Shown: positions 17,207-26,611 of the stretch, piece after piece
Layout of the letters: each line of letters opens with the position of its first letter
Numbering within the stretch: position 1 is the stretch's first letter
Origin: Clostridium rhizosphaerae
GTDB lineage: Bacteria; Bacillota; Clostridia; Clostridiales; Clostridiaceae
Direction: 5' to 3'
DNA: 64,000 nt
NCBI RefSeq assembly: GCF_016765585.1
Contig: NZ_JAESWC010000002.1
Span: 1,426,001 to 1,490,000, forward strand
The notes under the pieces: model-generated
The model's input: only the letters and a program-made list of their open reading frames with translations
What the model was told of the DNA's origin: nothing
Databases searched by the model: none
Made by a program: the position numbers and the translations under genes

Positions 17207-18337
17207 TTACTTTATAACTACTAATTCATAGTCTTGAGTTCCAAGCCCTATTTCTTCAGCATAGTTTAAGCTTACTCTCCAGTCAGTATTAGGATGAATA
17301 TGGTGAATTTTATCTTCATGTTCATGATTGTGTTCTTCACATTCACATACCTTTTCTTCTAAGTAACTTCCTTTTGCTACTGGAGCTTCATTAACCATGT
17401 CAATAGAAGCTTTATCTAAAGCAACAGGATCAAAGGATGCCATTATTCCTAGGTCTGGTACTATAGGAACATCATTGCTGTCCCAACAGTCGCAATTTGG
17501 AGACACATTCATAATAAAATTTATATGGAAGTTTGGCTTATCTTTTAATACTGCATGGGTATACTCTGCAATTTTTTCGTTAGCAGTATCAGCTGCTTCA
17601 TTCCATATTACCTGAGCGGCATCAAACTGACATACAGCAACACACTGACCACAGCCTACACACTTATCATAATCAATAGCTGCTTTTCTGTTTTCATTTA
17701 TCTCTATAGCATCTTGAGCACAGTTATTTATACATTGTCTGCAGGCAACACAATTTTCTTCTTCGATTTTTGGCTTTGAAGCAGAATGCATTTCAAGCTT
17801 GCCGCCTCTTGAGCCGGATCCCATACCAAGGTTTTTCAAAGCTCCGCCAAAACCTGTCATTTCATGGCCTTTAAAGTGATTCATAGATATAATAATATCT
17901 GCATCTGCAATTGCAGTTCCTATTTTTGCTGTTTTGCAGTGTTTCATATCTATCACTACTTCTCTATAATCTGTTCCCTTAAGTCCATCTGCAATTATAA
18001 CATGACAACCAACAGTAAGCGGATTAAATCCATTTTCATAAGCTGCTCCTAAGTGGTCTATTGCATTTGCCCTTCTTCCTGAATAAAGAGTATTTGAATC
18101 TGTTAAGAACGGAATACCGCCTAACTCCTTAATTACACTAACTACCTTGGCTGCATAATTTGGTCTTATATATGCCAAGTTTCCAGGCTCTCCAAAGTGG
18201 ATTTTTACAGCTGTGAATTTATTTTTAAAATCAATATCACCTATTCCAGCCTTCTTTATCAATTTTTCAACCTTATCTAAAAGATTTACTCCTGGCTTTG
18301 TTCTAAGATTTGTAAAGTATACTTTTGACTTTTCCAT
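17207..18337 (-). CDS. DUF362 domain protein with two [4Fe-4S] clusters
   Basis: A 376-residue protein. The N-terminal and outer parts match DUF362 (VAVKIHFGEPGNLAYIRP-like KIHFGEPGNLAYIRP, DIIISMNHFKGHEMTGFGGA). An inserted ferredoxin domain carries two binding motifs, CVACRQCINNCAQDAI and CVGCGQCVAVCQFDA (about residues 196-245). A His/Glu-rich stretch (CECEEHNHEHEDKIHHIH) lies near the C-terminus and could bind metal. The family's reaction is unknown; a redox role is expected from the clusters. RBS AAGGAGG precedes the ATG. A two-hairpin repeat lies just upstream. Confidence 0.88.
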   Translation of the reverse strand: MEKSKVYFTNLRTKPGVNLLDKVEKLIKKAGIGDIDFKNKFTAVKIHFGEPGNLAYIRPNYAAKVVSVIKELGGIPFLTDSNTLYSGRRANAIDHLGAAYENGFNPLTVGCHVIIADGLKGTDYREVVIDMKHCKTAKIGTAIADADIIISMNHFKGHEMTGFGGALKNLGMGSGSRGGKLEMHSASKPKIEEENCVACRQCINNCAQDAIEINENRKAAIDYDKCVGCGQCVAVCQFDAAQVIWNEAADTANEKIAEYTHAVLKDKPNFHINFIMNVSPNCDCWDSNDVPIVPDLGIMASFDPVALDKASIDMVNEAPVAKGSYLEEKVCECEEHNHEHEDKIHHIHPNTDWRVSLNYAEEIGLGTQDYELVVIK

Positions 18338-18364
18338 AACCCCTTATCCTCCTTTAATTCGTAT

Positions 18365-18470
18365 CACTGGGTAGTTTAAGAGTGCTCGTTCCCTTATGGC
18401 ACTGGGTAACTTAAGATATTCGCTTCGCTCATAAGTTACCCGCTAAGGTCCATTTAGGACTTTAGCCTCC
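18365..18470. repeat. Two-hairpin intergenic repeat, copy B (with truncated outer unit)
   Basis: The complete unit starts CACTGGG at 18400. Its first hairpin is GGGTAACTTA (18404-18413) with TAAGTTACCC (18432-18441) and loop TTCGCTTCGCTC. Its second is GCTAAGGTCC-ATTTA-GGACTTTAGC with one G-U, then CCTCC. Upstream at 18365-18399 lies the left half of another unit (CACTGGGTAGTTTAAG ... GCTCGTTCCCTT) with no matching right half, so an inner unit appears to have been inserted in it. Confidence 0.78.
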
Positions 18471-18473
18471 AAG

Positions 18474-20831
18474 TTAAATTATATTAAGCTTTCCTTCCTC
18501 TGCTTTTAAAACAAATTCAGTGCTGCCATTTGATATATTGAAATTTATAGATTCACCATTAAAGCATATTTGTCTTGCTTTTACATTATTAATGATAAAC
18601 CTAAAATTCTTATATTTTTTTGAATAACCTTCATTTAAGAAATTTAACCCAATAGTTATGTTTTTATTATTTTCCATTGTAAACTTATATAAGTTGTACT
18701 TGCCTTTTTTATAATCGAAGCTTTCTCCATCATCTTCATAGTGAATATATTCACTTTTACCTGGATAAATATTTAGAGTTAACTCATCTATCACTTTTTC
18801 TCCAATATACTTTTGTTCAGGATAGCTAGGTATAATACTTCCGGCTTTAATATATATAGGGCAAGTATCTAACGGTGCATTTTTCAGTATAGTATCCTTA
18901 CCTTTATGAGTTTGTCCAGTCCAAAAATCAATCCATTCTCCTTCTGGTAAATATACTGCTTTAAAACTTTTGCCTTGTTCAACAACTGGGGCTACCAGAA
19001 TATTTTCTCCAAACAAAAATTCATCATTAATATTATAGGTTTGCTCATCCTGAGAGTAGTGCAATACCAATGGTCTCATTACAGGAAGTCCAGTTCTTTC
19101 CCCTTGCCACATTAAGTCATATAAATAGGGCAGAAGTTTATATCTTAATTTTATATATTTCTTATTTATATCAAGGGTTTGCTTATCAAAAGCCCAAGGT
19201 TCCTGATCTCTTGTATGTATAGAAGAATGATTTCTAAAAAGCGGTGAGAAACACCCAACTTGTATCCATCTGGATAGAAGCTCTCCAGTACAATCAAATC
19301 CAAAACCACCAACATCAGTTCCTGCAAAGCTTAGTCCGCTTAAACCTAAATTTAAAAGCATGGGCACTGACATTCTTAAATGCTCCCACAAGCTTTGATT
19401 ATCTCCTGTCCAAACAGTAGAATATTTTTGTGTACCTGCATAACAAGCCCTAGTTATAACAAAAGGTCTTTTTTCCGTATGCTTTTTTATCCCTTCATAG
19501 GATGACTTTGACATTAAGTGTCCATATACATTGTGTACTTCTCTATGATCTGTTGGTCTTCCATCATTTCCAAATTGAACATCATCTGGAAGAGGGCCAT
19601 TAAAACTTGCCGGCTCGTTCATATCATTCCATATACCAGCGACTCCGTCCTCCATCATTATCTTTTGATTATCTGACCACCATTCTCTTACCCTTGCTTC
19701 AGAAAAATCTGGGTATAAGGAATCTCCGGGCCAAACCGCATTTACATAAGGCACTCCATCCTTATCCGTTGCAAAATAATTATTCTTAAGTCCCTCCTCA
19801 TAAATTGAATAGCCTTTATCCTTTTTAACTCCTGGATCAATTATAGTTACCACCTTAAAGCCTTCTTCTCTCAGTTTAGTTAATGTTTCTTTTGGATTTG
19901 GAAATCTCTCCTTATCCCAAGTAAATACTCTAAAACCATCCATATAATCTATATCAAGGTATAATGCGTCGCAAGGAATATCATTATCACGAAATGCTTT
20001 TGCAACTTCCTTAAGTCTTCCTTCAGGTGCATAACTCCATCTGCATTGATGATATCCTAAAGTCCAAAGCTGAGGCATAGGAGTTTTTCCTGTTAAATAT
20101 GTATATCTTCCAATAACATCTTTAAAATCTGGACCAGCTATAAAATAGTAGTCTAAATTACCATCCTCTGCACCAAAATAGTAATAATCACTATTTTCCT
20201 TACCCATATCAAAATAAGTTTTAAAAGTATTATCAAAAAATATTCCAAATGCTTTTCCCTTATTTAAGGTTACAAAGAAAGGTATAGACTTATAAAGCGA
20301 TTTATAACTTTCAACATGTGGACTAGGATCATCCGTATTCCACATCTCGTAGCTGTAGTTTCTTTTATTTAAATGGCCGGTTTTATCACCAAATCCGTAA
20401 AAATTCTCATCTCCAAACATCTTCTTAACAACTTCGATTTTGTGAGAATCTGCGTTTGTTTCAACTCTATGACCTTCAGCCTCAGCTATGCTTACATTTC
20501 CCCTTCTAACAAAAGGTTCTCTATCTCCTTTATAATCTAAGCATATAGGTTCACCATTTTTATCATAAAAATCTACATAAAAATTATCACTTACTCTTAC
20601 AGAAACTTGTTCTGTTTTTATTTCTATAAATTTATCTGTCTCGTTTACTTCAAAGTTACATTTTTCAGCTGAAACTCCTTCAATTGCTCTCGAATAATGG
20701 TTATCATACTTTAAAGGTGAAAATACATTAATAATCCACGGATTTATTATTTCTATCCATCCTTGTCCATTTTCAAAATTAAAAATCACTTTATTTTCTT
20801 CTAGAATAAATCTAATAGTTTTTCCAAACAC
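18474..20831 (-). CDS. Glycoside hydrolase family 31 alpha-glucosidase
   Basis: A 785-residue cytoplasmic enzyme. The catalytic nucleophile is D403 in GIWNDMNEPASF, and the acid/base is likely the Asp of VWTGDNQS. WTLGYHQCRWSY and YLDIDYMDGFRVFTWD are classic GH31 substrate-site motifs. An N-terminal beta-sandwich precedes the TIM barrel, and a C-terminal beta domain contains GESFDYKKGKYN. It removes alpha-linked glucose or xylose from oligosaccharide ends. There is no signal peptide, so it acts on imported sugars. The start is GTG with GGGGTGAG upstream. No sugar transporter is adjacent. Confidence 0.93.
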   Translation of the reverse strand: MFGKTIRFILEENKVIFNFENGQGWIEIINPWIINVFSPLKYDNHYSRAIEGVSAEKCNFEVNETDKFIEIKTEQVSVRVSDNFYVDFYDKNGEPICLDYKGDREPFVRRGNVSIAEAEGHRVETNADSHKIEVVKKMFGDENFYGFGDKTGHLNKRNYSYEMWNTDDPSPHVESYKSLYKSIPFFVTLNKGKAFGIFFDNTFKTYFDMGKENSDYYYFGAEDGNLDYYFIAGPDFKDVIGRYTYLTGKTPMPQLWTLGYHQCRWSYAPEGRLKEVAKAFRDNDIPCDALYLDIDYMDGFRVFTWDKERFPNPKETLTKLREEGFKVVTIIDPGVKKDKGYSIYEEGLKNNYFATDKDGVPYVNAVWPGDSLYPDFSEARVREWWSDNQKIMMEDGVAGIWNDMNEPASFNGPLPDDVQFGNDGRPTDHREVHNVYGHLMSKSSYEGIKKHTEKRPFVITRACYAGTQKYSTVWTGDNQSLWEHLRMSVPMLLNLGLSGLSFAGTDVGGFGFDCTGELLSRWIQVGCFSPLFRNHSSIHTRDQEPWAFDKQTLDINKKYIKLRYKLLPYLYDLMWQGERTGLPVMRPLVLHYSQDEQTYNINDEFLFGENILVAPVVEQGKSFKAVYLPEGEWIDFWTGQTHKGKDTILKNAPLDTCPIYIKAGSIIPSYPEQKYIGEKVIDELTLNIYPGKSEYIHYEDDGESFDYKKGKYNLYKFTMENNKNITIGLNFLNEGYSKKYKNFRFIINNVKARQICFNGESINFNISNGSTEFVLKAEEGKLNII

Positions 20832-20950
20832 CCTCTACTCACCCCACATTTTTTTAGTAATTTACCATGAGAAATTATAGTATACGTAATATATTTTAAA
20901 TGTTTTCATAAAAATAGTAAACACTATAATTATAAGTAAATAATTCATCT

Positions 20951-20992
20951 AAAATATTTAAATATAAAAATATTTTTATATTTAAATATTTT
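20951..20992. repeat. Perfect 42-bp AT palindrome
   Basis: AAAATATTTAAATATAAAAA, then TA, then its exact reverse complement. It lies in the 263-base divergent gap between the GH31 gene and the cold shock gene, about 100 bases upstream of the latter. It could be a cruciform-forming regulatory site or a remnant terminator. No gene is seen in the gap. Confidence 0.75.
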
Positions 20993-21094
20993 TTAACTGA
21001 ATAAAATTCTACTTATTTGGTAAAATAAATAACATTAGTAGGTATGTATAGTTAGCCTATTATAGTTTTTTTATACATTTAGGAGGTTTTTTTA

Positions 21095-21292
21095 ATGCAA
21101 GGAACAGTAAAATGGTTCAACTCACAAAAAGGTTTCGGTTTCATCACAACAGATGACGGAAAAGATGTATTTGTTCATTACTCAGGTATCGAATCTGGTG
21201 GATTCAAGACTCTTAACGAAGGCGATAAGGTTTCCTTTGACTTAACTCAAGGGCAAAAGGGAGATCAAGCCATAAACGTTAAACCACTATAA
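21095..21292 (+). CDS. Cold shock protein (CspA/CspB family)
   Basis: A 65-residue single cold-shock domain. RNP1 KGFGFIT (13-19) and RNP2 VFVHY (26-30) bind single-stranded RNA and DNA. It acts as an RNA chaperone that melts structures and modulates translation. The ATG follows AGGAGG. Two strong hairpins follow. Like other csp genes it is monocistronic with a relatively long leader. Paralogues are expected elsewhere, so I give no gene number. Confidence 0.97.
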   Translation: MQGTVKWFNSQKGFGFITTDDGKDVFVHYSGIESGGFKTLNEGDKVSFDLTQGQKGDQAINVKPL

Positions 21293-21309
21293 TATTTGAA
21301 TAAGCAAAT

Positions 21310-21345
21310 AACCTATTATTAATATTTATATATTATTAATAGGTT
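21310..21345 (+). terminator. First hairpin after the cold shock gene
   Basis: AACCTATTATTAATA and TATTATTAATAGGTT form a perfect 15-bp stem without a clear T-run. It may stabilise the csp mRNA 3' end. Confidence 0.55.
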
Positions 21346-21350
21346 CTGCC

Positions 21351-21390
21351 ATGTAAAAAGACCGCTAATTAAAGCGGTCTTTTTACATGA
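21351..21390. terminator. Bidirectional terminator, csp / peptide gene
   Basis: ATGTAAAAAGACCGCT and AGCGGTCTTTTTACAT are a perfect 16-bp stem with A- and T-runs inside the arms. It lies between the convergent csp gene and the small peptide gene. Confidence 0.85.
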
Positions 21391-21427
21391 TAATTACAAA
21401 ATTCTCAAATTGATATAGTTTTTTAAA

Positions 21428-21574
21428 TTAAATATTATATGTATTTATGCTGTTAGTAACAAGTACAGGCGGATCTTGCCCGCCAGGTCCATTTGGCACA
21501 ACTACTCCTACAACAGCAATTAAGAGTGATAAACTAAGAAAAATACTAAATACTAAATTTTTTTTCTTTTTCAT
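21428..21574 (-). CDS. Small secreted peptide precursor (48 aa), putative signalling peptide
   Basis: The frame starts ATG with GGGGG eight bases upstream. The product begins MKKKKN, continues with a hydrophobic core LVFSIFLSLSLLIAVVGVVV (7-26), and ends with a polar tail PNGPGGQDPPVLVTNSINTY plus Asn-Ile. Lys cluster, export signal and short tail match the plan of Phr/NprX-type pheromone precursors. It lies 54 bases downstream of, and on the same strand as, a TPR-repeat protein, which is the usual arrangement for RRNPP receptor/peptide pairs. The function is inferred from size and context only; a small membrane or secreted peptide of other use is possible. Confidence 0.6.
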   Translation of the reverse strand: MKKKKNLVFSIFLSLSLLIAVVGVVVPNGPGGQDPPVLVTNSINTYNI

Positions 21575-21628
21575 ATGTTTTCCCCCAATCTCATATAATA
21601 TCTTATTATATCACAATTTTCAGAATAT

Positions 21629-22600
21629 TCAATATGTTCTTTCTACTAATTCAATGTATTTTTTGCACATTATCTCATCTTTTTCATCCAAATAGATTAA
21701 AGCTAACTTTGAATATATTTTAATAAGTTCGTCTTTTCTATTACTCTTACTTAAGAGTTCAACTAAATTTTGATATATCCTTTTCAAGTTTTTCTTATCA
21801 TTCATTCTTAAGTAAATTTCTGAAAGTGTATAAGAAGCTTTTATCTGAAGCTCTTCATCAGGGCTATCTTTAAGTAGGCTCAAGCTGTCATATATAAGTT
21901 CTAATGCTTCGTAATAACTTTCACGCTTCATAAGAGCTTCAGCCTTACTTAAATACGTGTATGCCAAATCATATGGACTTTTATCTCTCCTTAATTTCTC
22001 AGCAAAGTCATAATATTCAATGCTTTTATCTAAATCATCTAGGTAAGTGTATAGAACACCGAGATTAGTATATATATACCCTAATAAATCTTCATTATTA
22101 TTTTTACATTCTATTATAAGCTTATTATATATCTTAATTACTTCATTATATTCTTTCTTGCATTCATAACAATTGGAAACTAGTATTTGAGCATAGACAT
22201 AATTAACAAAGTTACTTGATTTATCTATCAGTTCTAAATATTCATCTAAATATTGAATGGCTTCATCAAACTTATCCAGTTTTTTGTAACACCAAGCTAA
22301 GTTATATATAGATTTTTCTAATGTTTGACTATCATTATGAGCAGACGAATAATAGTATGCCTTATGATAGTAAAATAATGCTTCAAGATATTGAAAGGTA
22401 TTAGCCTTACAAGCTCCCAGCTTATTATATATATCAGAAAACTCAACTTCATACTGCTCTTTATTATATAAATCTAATGCATCAACATAATATAAAGCCG
22501 CTTCAAAATAGTACTTATCGTCAAAAAGTATATCTCCTTTTTGTTTATTTTCTTCTGCTTTAATAATATTTGAATTTCTATCAATATTTATAAATTCCAT
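21629..22600 (-). CDS. TPR-repeat protein, putative peptide receptor (Rap-like)
   Basis: The start is the ATG of MEFINIDRNS; CAGGAG lies 12 bases upstream, inside a longer in-frame extension that therefore is not translated. The 323 residues are almost all helical TPR units, for example GYIYTNLGVLYTYLDDLDKS, then IEYYDFAEKL, and AYTYLSKAEALMKRESYYEA. There is no N-terminal helix-turn-helix, signal or membrane segment. This is the build of a cytoplasmic peptide sensor such as Rap (3-helix bundle plus TPRs, somewhat longer) rather than of HTH-bearing NprR or PlcR. A 48-residue exported peptide gene follows. A generic TPR scaffold cannot be excluded. Confidence 0.7.
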   Translation of the reverse strand: MEFINIDRNSNIIKAEENKQKGDILFDDKYYFEAALYYVDALDLYNKEQYEVEFSDIYNKLGACKANTFQYLEALFYYHKAYYYSSAHNDSQTLEKSIYNLAWCYKKLDKFDEAIQYLDEYLELIDKSSNFVNYVYAQILVSNCYECKKEYNEVIKIYNKLIIECKNNNEDLLGYIYTNLGVLYTYLDDLDKSIEYYDFAEKLRRDKSPYDLAYTYLSKAEALMKRESYYEALELIYDSLSLLKDSPDEELQIKASYTLSEIYLRMNDKKNLKRIYQNLVELLSKSNRKDELIKIYSKLALIYLDEKDEIMCKKYIELVERTY

Positions 22601-22715
22601 ATATATTTTACACTCCTGTAGGAATATCAAAGTTATATTTTATTTTATTATAGTTCAAAATAAAACTGCTGAATAGTATAAACCAATCAGCAGTTTGTAA
22701 AATTTAATTAATATT

Positions 22716-24065
22716 TTATTTATTTGCTTTTTCTTCAATCATTTTAGCCAGTGAGTGCGCCATTTCATCAATTTCAGCTTGATTTTCTCCCTCAAGCATA
22801 ACTCTTACCAAAGGTTCTGTACCTGAAGGTCTTATTAAAACTCGTCCGCATCCGTGGAGCTTTTCTTCCATCTTCATTATTTCATTTGCTATTTCTGAGT
22901 CCTTCTCATGAATATCTTTTTTATCATTTGGAACTTTAGCATTTGCTAATACTTGTGGAAGCTCCTTCATTATTGAAGCTAACTGTGATAGTGTGTTTCC
23001 ACTTTTCTTAACAACAGCAGCAATTTGAAGTCCTGTTACAAGACCGTCTCCTGTTGTGTTATGTTCAAGAAAAATAACATGTCCTGACTGCTCTCCGCCA
23101 AGCTTGTAGCCTTCCTTAGCCATTTCCTCTAGAACATATCTATCTCCAACCTTTGTTTTAACAGTTTTAATGTCTTCCTTTGCTAAAGCTATATCTAAAC
23201 CAAGATTGCTCATTACTGTTACAACCAATACATCTTTGGTTAACTTACCCTGATCCTTTAAATATTTAGCACAAATAGCCATCATAAAATCACCGTTTAC
23301 TAAATTACCTTTTTCATCTACTGCAAGGCATCTGTCGGCATCTCCATCAAAAGCAAGGCCTAAATTACAGCCCTTTCTGACTACATAGTCCATCAATTCT
23401 TCTGGATGTGTCGAACCGCAGTTTTTGTTTATATTCACACCATCTGGATCATTGTTTATCACAACTACTTCTGCTCCAAGACTTCTAAATGTTTCAACTG
23501 CTGCTTCATAAGAAGCTCCATTTGCACAGTCTAAAGCAATTTTCATCCCTTTAAAATCAACATCTATAGTTGACTTTGCGAATTTTATATAGTCTTCTAG
23601 AGCAGCTTCTTCAGTCCTCTTTCTTCCTAAATCGCCACCCGTCGGTGAAGGTACTCCTTCAAAATTGCTTTCTATTACAGCTTGAATTCTATCTTCTAAT
23701 TCATCTGAAAGCTTGTAACCCTGTGAATTAAAGAATTTAATACCATTATATTCAACGGGATTATGTGAAGCTGAAATAACTACCCCTGCATCAGCACCAT
23801 ATTTTCTAGTTAAATATGCAACTGCTGGTGTAGGAACTACACCTAAACGAACAGCCTCAGCTCCAACTGAAAGTATTCCAGCAACGAGAGCAGCTTCAAG
23901 CATATCTCCAGAAATTCTTGTATCCATACCAACTATTATTTTAGGTTTATGAGCTCCTTCTGTAAGTACGTAAGCCCCAGCTCTTCCTAAATTATACGCA
24001 AGCTGAGCTGTAAGCTCTGTATTTGCAATTCCCCTAACTCCATCTGTTCCAAACATTCTACTCAT
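22716..24065 (-). CDS. glmM: Phosphoglucosamine mutase
   Basis: A 449-residue enzyme converting glucosamine-6-phosphate to glucosamine-1-phosphate for UDP-GlcNAc and cell wall synthesis. [12 protein letters not shown] is at the N-terminus, the phosphoserine is S100 in ISASHNP, the metal loop is FDGDADR, and the sugar-phosphate loop [12 protein letters not shown] is near the C-terminus. In many Firmicutes cdaA-cdaR-glmM are contiguous. Here glmM is on the same strand but about 8.5 kb downstream of cdaR, and a terminator lies just before it, so it needs its own promoter. Confidence 0.97.
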   Translation of the reverse strand: MSRMFGTDGVRGIANTELTAQLAYNLGRAGAYVLTEGAHKPKIIVGMDTRISGDMLEAALVAGILSVGAEAVRLGVVPTPAVAYLTRKYGADAGVVISASHNPVEYNGIKFFNSQGYKLSDELEDRIQAVIESNFEGVPSPTGGDLGRKRTEEAALEDYIKFAKSTIDVDFKGMKIALDCANGASYEAAVETFRSLGAEVVVINNDPDGVNINKNCGSTHPEELMDYVVRKGCNLGLAFDGDADRCLAVDEKGNLVNGDFMMAICAKYLKDQGKLTKDVLVVTVMSNLGLDIALAKEDIKTVKTKVGDRYVLEEMAKEGYKLGGEQSGHVIFLEHNTTGDGLVTGLQIAAVVKKSGNTLSQLASIMKELPQVLANAKVPNDKKDIHEKDSEIANEIMKMEEKLHGCGRVLIRPSGTEPLVRVMLEGENQAEIDEMAHSLAKMIEEKANK

Positions 24066-24144
24066 ATTGTAACCTCGCTTTTTCTCTTATACATATAAAC
24101 ATACAAAATAATTATATTACAAGTGTCATTTTATTACAATGTAA

Positions 24145-24180
24145 AAAAATACCTAGAGCTTTTTCTCTAGGTATTTTTAC
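24145..24180 (-). terminator. Terminator of the VOR-ptb-buk operon
   Basis: ATACCTAGAG and CTCTAGGTAT form the stem. On the minus strand it is followed by TTTTTTTAC. It separates the oxidoreductase operon from glmM. Confidence 0.88.
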
Positions 24181-24198
24181 TTTATGTTCTTAATTCTA

Positions 24199-24729
24199 TT
24201 AAGCAGCGAATTCCGCACCTTTTTCTAAAGCCTTCTTATTAGCTTCATAGAATTTTTCTTTTCCGTGTTCCTTTAAAGCTTTAAGCAAGTCTTCCATAGA
24301 AACTATACCTGTTTTTGCAACCAATGCTCCTAAGAGTACCATGTTAGCTATAGTTTTACTTCCAATTTCTTCTGCTATGCTTTGGGCTGGTATGCTAATA
24401 ACTTCTATATCATTTCTTTCTGGAAGCCTATTTACTAAATCGCTGTCTATTATTAAAAGTCCATTTTCCTTAATAGCCTCTTCAAATTTATCTAATGAAG
24501 GTCTATTCATAACTACTAGTGTAGTAGCTTCATTAACTATAGGGGAACCCACTGGATCTTCAGTAAGTATGACTGAACAGTTTGCAGTTCCTCCTCTCAT
24601 TTCCGGACCATAAGATGGAAGCCATGAAACATTAAGACCAGCATCCATTCCCGCATAAGCTAAGAATTTTCCCATAGAGAGAATACCTTGACCGCCAAAG
24701 CCAGCAAATAATATTTCTTGTGAAGCCAT
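24199..24729 (-). CDS. 2-oxoacid:ferredoxin oxidoreductase gamma subunit
   Basis: A 176-residue subunit of the heterotetrameric 2-oxoacid:ferredoxin oxidoreductases. The N-terminal ILFAGFGGQGILSMGKFLAY (GxGGQG) binds the CoA-side region, and LPSYGPEMRGGTANC is family-specific. It is the last gene of the operon, one base after the beta subunit. The most likely substrates are branched-chain 2-oxoacids (VOR type) because ptb and two buk genes share the operon, although a 2-oxoglutarate enzyme (KOR) has the same subunit build. Confidence 0.92.
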   Translation of the reverse strand: MASQEILFAGFGGQGILSMGKFLAYAGMDAGLNVSWLPSYGPEMRGGTANCSVILTEDPVGSPIVNEATTLVVMNRPSLDKFEEAIKENGLLIIDSDLVNRLPERNDIEVISIPAQSIAEEIGSKTIANMVLLGALVAKTGIVSMEDLLKALKEHGKEKFYEANKKALEKGAEFAA

Positions 24730-24730
24730 A

Positions 24731-25480
24731 TTATTTTACCTCCCCTGTAGTATCTTTTTTAACACCTAATGGATAGTAAGGTATCATATTGTCTTTTAAC
24801 CATTTAAAGGATTCTTCTGTAGATAATCCCCAGTTAGTTGGGCATATAGACAACACTTCAACCATAGAAAATCCTTTTCCTGCTATCTGATTTTCAAAAG
24901 CTCTCTTTATTGCTTTTTTAGCCTTAATTACATTTGGAACACTATCAACGGAAACTCTTTCAACATAGCATGCACCATCAAGAGTTGAAATCATTTCTGA
25001 AACTCTTATTGGGTATCCTGCTGTCTTAACGTCTCTTCCGTATGGTGATGTTTCTGTAATTTGTCCCGGAAGAGTTGTTGGAGCCATTTGTCCTCCTGTC
25101 ATTCCATAGATGCAGTTGTTCACGAATATAGTAACTATATTTTCTCCTCTTGTTGCTGCATGAACAATTTCTGCTGTACCTATTGCAGCAAGGTCTCCGT
25201 CACCTTGATAAGTAAATACTACACTGTCTGGATGAGATCTTTTTATACCAGTTGCAACTGCTGGAGCTCTTCCATGAGCTGCCTGGAACATATCACAAGC
25301 AAAATAATCATATGCAAGCACTGAGCATCCTACTGGTGCTACTCCTATTGTTTTATCTAAAACTCCCAACTCATCTATTACCTCGGCAATAAGCCTGTGA
25401 ATTACTCCATGAGTACATCCTGGACAATAATGGGTAGGTACATCTAACAAAGAAATAGGTGGTTGAAATACTATAGCCAT
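24731..25480 (-). CDS. 2-oxoacid:ferredoxin oxidoreductase beta subunit (TPP-binding)
   Basis: A 249-residue TPP-binding subunit. HYCPGCTHGVIHRL, GVAPVGCSVL and the TPP/Mg signature GDGDLAAIGTAEIVHA with downstream NNCIYGMTGGQ are visible. It decarboxylates the 2-oxoacid on TPP and passes electrons to a [4Fe-4S] cluster. It overlaps the alpha gene by one base and precedes gamma by one base, so stoichiometric coupled translation is expected. Confidence 0.94.
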   Translation of the reverse strand: MAIVFQPPISLLDVPTHYCPGCTHGVIHRLIAEVIDELGVLDKTIGVAPVGCSVLAYDYFACDMFQAAHGRAPAVATGIKRSHPDSVVFTYQGDGDLAAIGTAEIVHAATRGENIVTIFVNNCIYGMTGGQMAPTTLPGQITETSPYGRDVKTAGYPIRVSEMISTLDGACYVERVSVDSVPNVIKAKKAIKRAFENQIAGKGFSMVEVLSICPTNWGLSTEESFKWLKDNMIPYYPLGVKKDTTGEVK

Positions 25481-26583
25481 TATTTTATCCCCCCTGCAAC
25501 TTCATCTTTAGCTTCGCTATTGAAGCCTACTATTTCTTTTATTTTGCTTAAGATTTCTTCTGGATGAGGAACCATTCCGCCTGTTCTTCCATAGAAGTGA
25601 ACTGGCTTTCTTCCATTTACAGATAATCTAACATCTTCAACCATTTGACCCATACTCATTTCAACTGAAATATAGCCAAGTCTTGTTTTAGATATAGTTT
25701 TTTCAAATGCTTCAACAGGGAATGGCCATAAAGTTATAGGTCTAATTAAACCAAGCCTAATGCCATTTTCCTTAGCCATTTTAACAACATTTTTGCATAT
25801 TCTTGATGTTGTTCCATAAGCAACTATAATTAAGTCACATTCTTCATCGCAATTATACAATTCATATTTCACTTCATTTTTCTTTATAGCATCATATTTT
25901 CTTTGAAGCTTTAAGTTATGCTGCTCAAGTTCTTCTGGTTTTAAGAATAAGGAATTTATAACATTATGAGTCTTTCTTCCTCTTAAGCCATTAGCAGCCC
26001 AATCTTTCTCTGGAAGCTCTCTTTTTTCTCTTTCTTTAAACTCAACAGGTTCCATCATTTGACCAAGCATTCCATCTCCCATAACCATACATGGGGTTCT
26101 ATACATATCAGCAACATCAAAAGCTTCTTGAACTAAATCAACCATTTCTTGAATTGATGCTGGTGCATAAACTGGCATTTGGAAATCACCATGTGCTCCA
26201 CCTTTAGTTGCCTGGAAATAATCTGACTGAGCTGGTTGGATTCCACCAAGGCCTGGGCCACCCCTAACTATGTTTATAATAACACATGGAAGCTCTGCTC
26301 CTGCTATATAGGAAATTCCTTCAGCTTTTAAGCTTATTCCTGGGCTTGAAGAAGAAGTTAAAACTCTAACCCCGCTTCCTGCCGCTCCGTAAACCATGTT
26401 TATAGCAGCTACTTCACTTTCAGCTTGTAAAAATACTCTTCCAATCTTTGGCATCTTTTTTGACATATAAGCAGCTACTTCTGTCTGAGGTGTAATTGGA
26501 TAACCAAAGAAGCACTGACAGTTAGCTCTAATAGCTGCCTCTCCAATGGCTTCATTACCTTTCATTAATACCTTTTCACCCAT
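25480..26583 (-). CDS. vorB: 3-methyl-2-oxobutanoate (2-oxoisovalerate):ferredoxin oxidoreductase subunit VorB (alpha)
   Basis: A 367-residue alpha subunit with the pyrimidine-binding and core domains. MKGNEAIGEAAIRANCQCFF, GYPITPQTEVAAYMS and SSSSPGISLKAEGISYIAGA are conserved, as is the C-terminal GRTGGMVPHPEEIL. It works with the beta, gamma and delta subunits to make acyl-CoA, CO2 and reduced ferredoxin. Start ATG after GGAGGAGGG. A 72-bp two-hairpin repeat separates it from the ferredoxin-subunit gene upstream. Confidence 0.9.
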   Translation of the reverse strand: MGEKVLMKGNEAIGEAAIRANCQCFFGYPITPQTEVAAYMSKKMPKIGRVFLQAESEVAAINMVYGAAGSGVRVLTSSSSPGISLKAEGISYIAGAELPCVIINIVRGGPGLGGIQPAQSDYFQATKGGAHGDFQMPVYAPASIQEMVDLVQEAFDVADMYRTPCMVMGDGMLGQMMEPVEFKEREKRELPEKDWAANGLRGRKTHNVINSLFLKPEELEQHNLKLQRKYDAIKKNEVKYELYNCDEECDLIIVAYGTTSRICKNVVKMAKENGIRLGLIRPITLWPFPVEAFEKTISKTRLGYISVEMSMGQMVEDVRLSVNGRKPVHFYGRTGGMVPHPEEILSKIKEIVGFNSEAKDEVAGGIK

Positions 26584-26611
26584 TTGAAACCCTCCTCCTT
26601 TTAGTCGAAAG

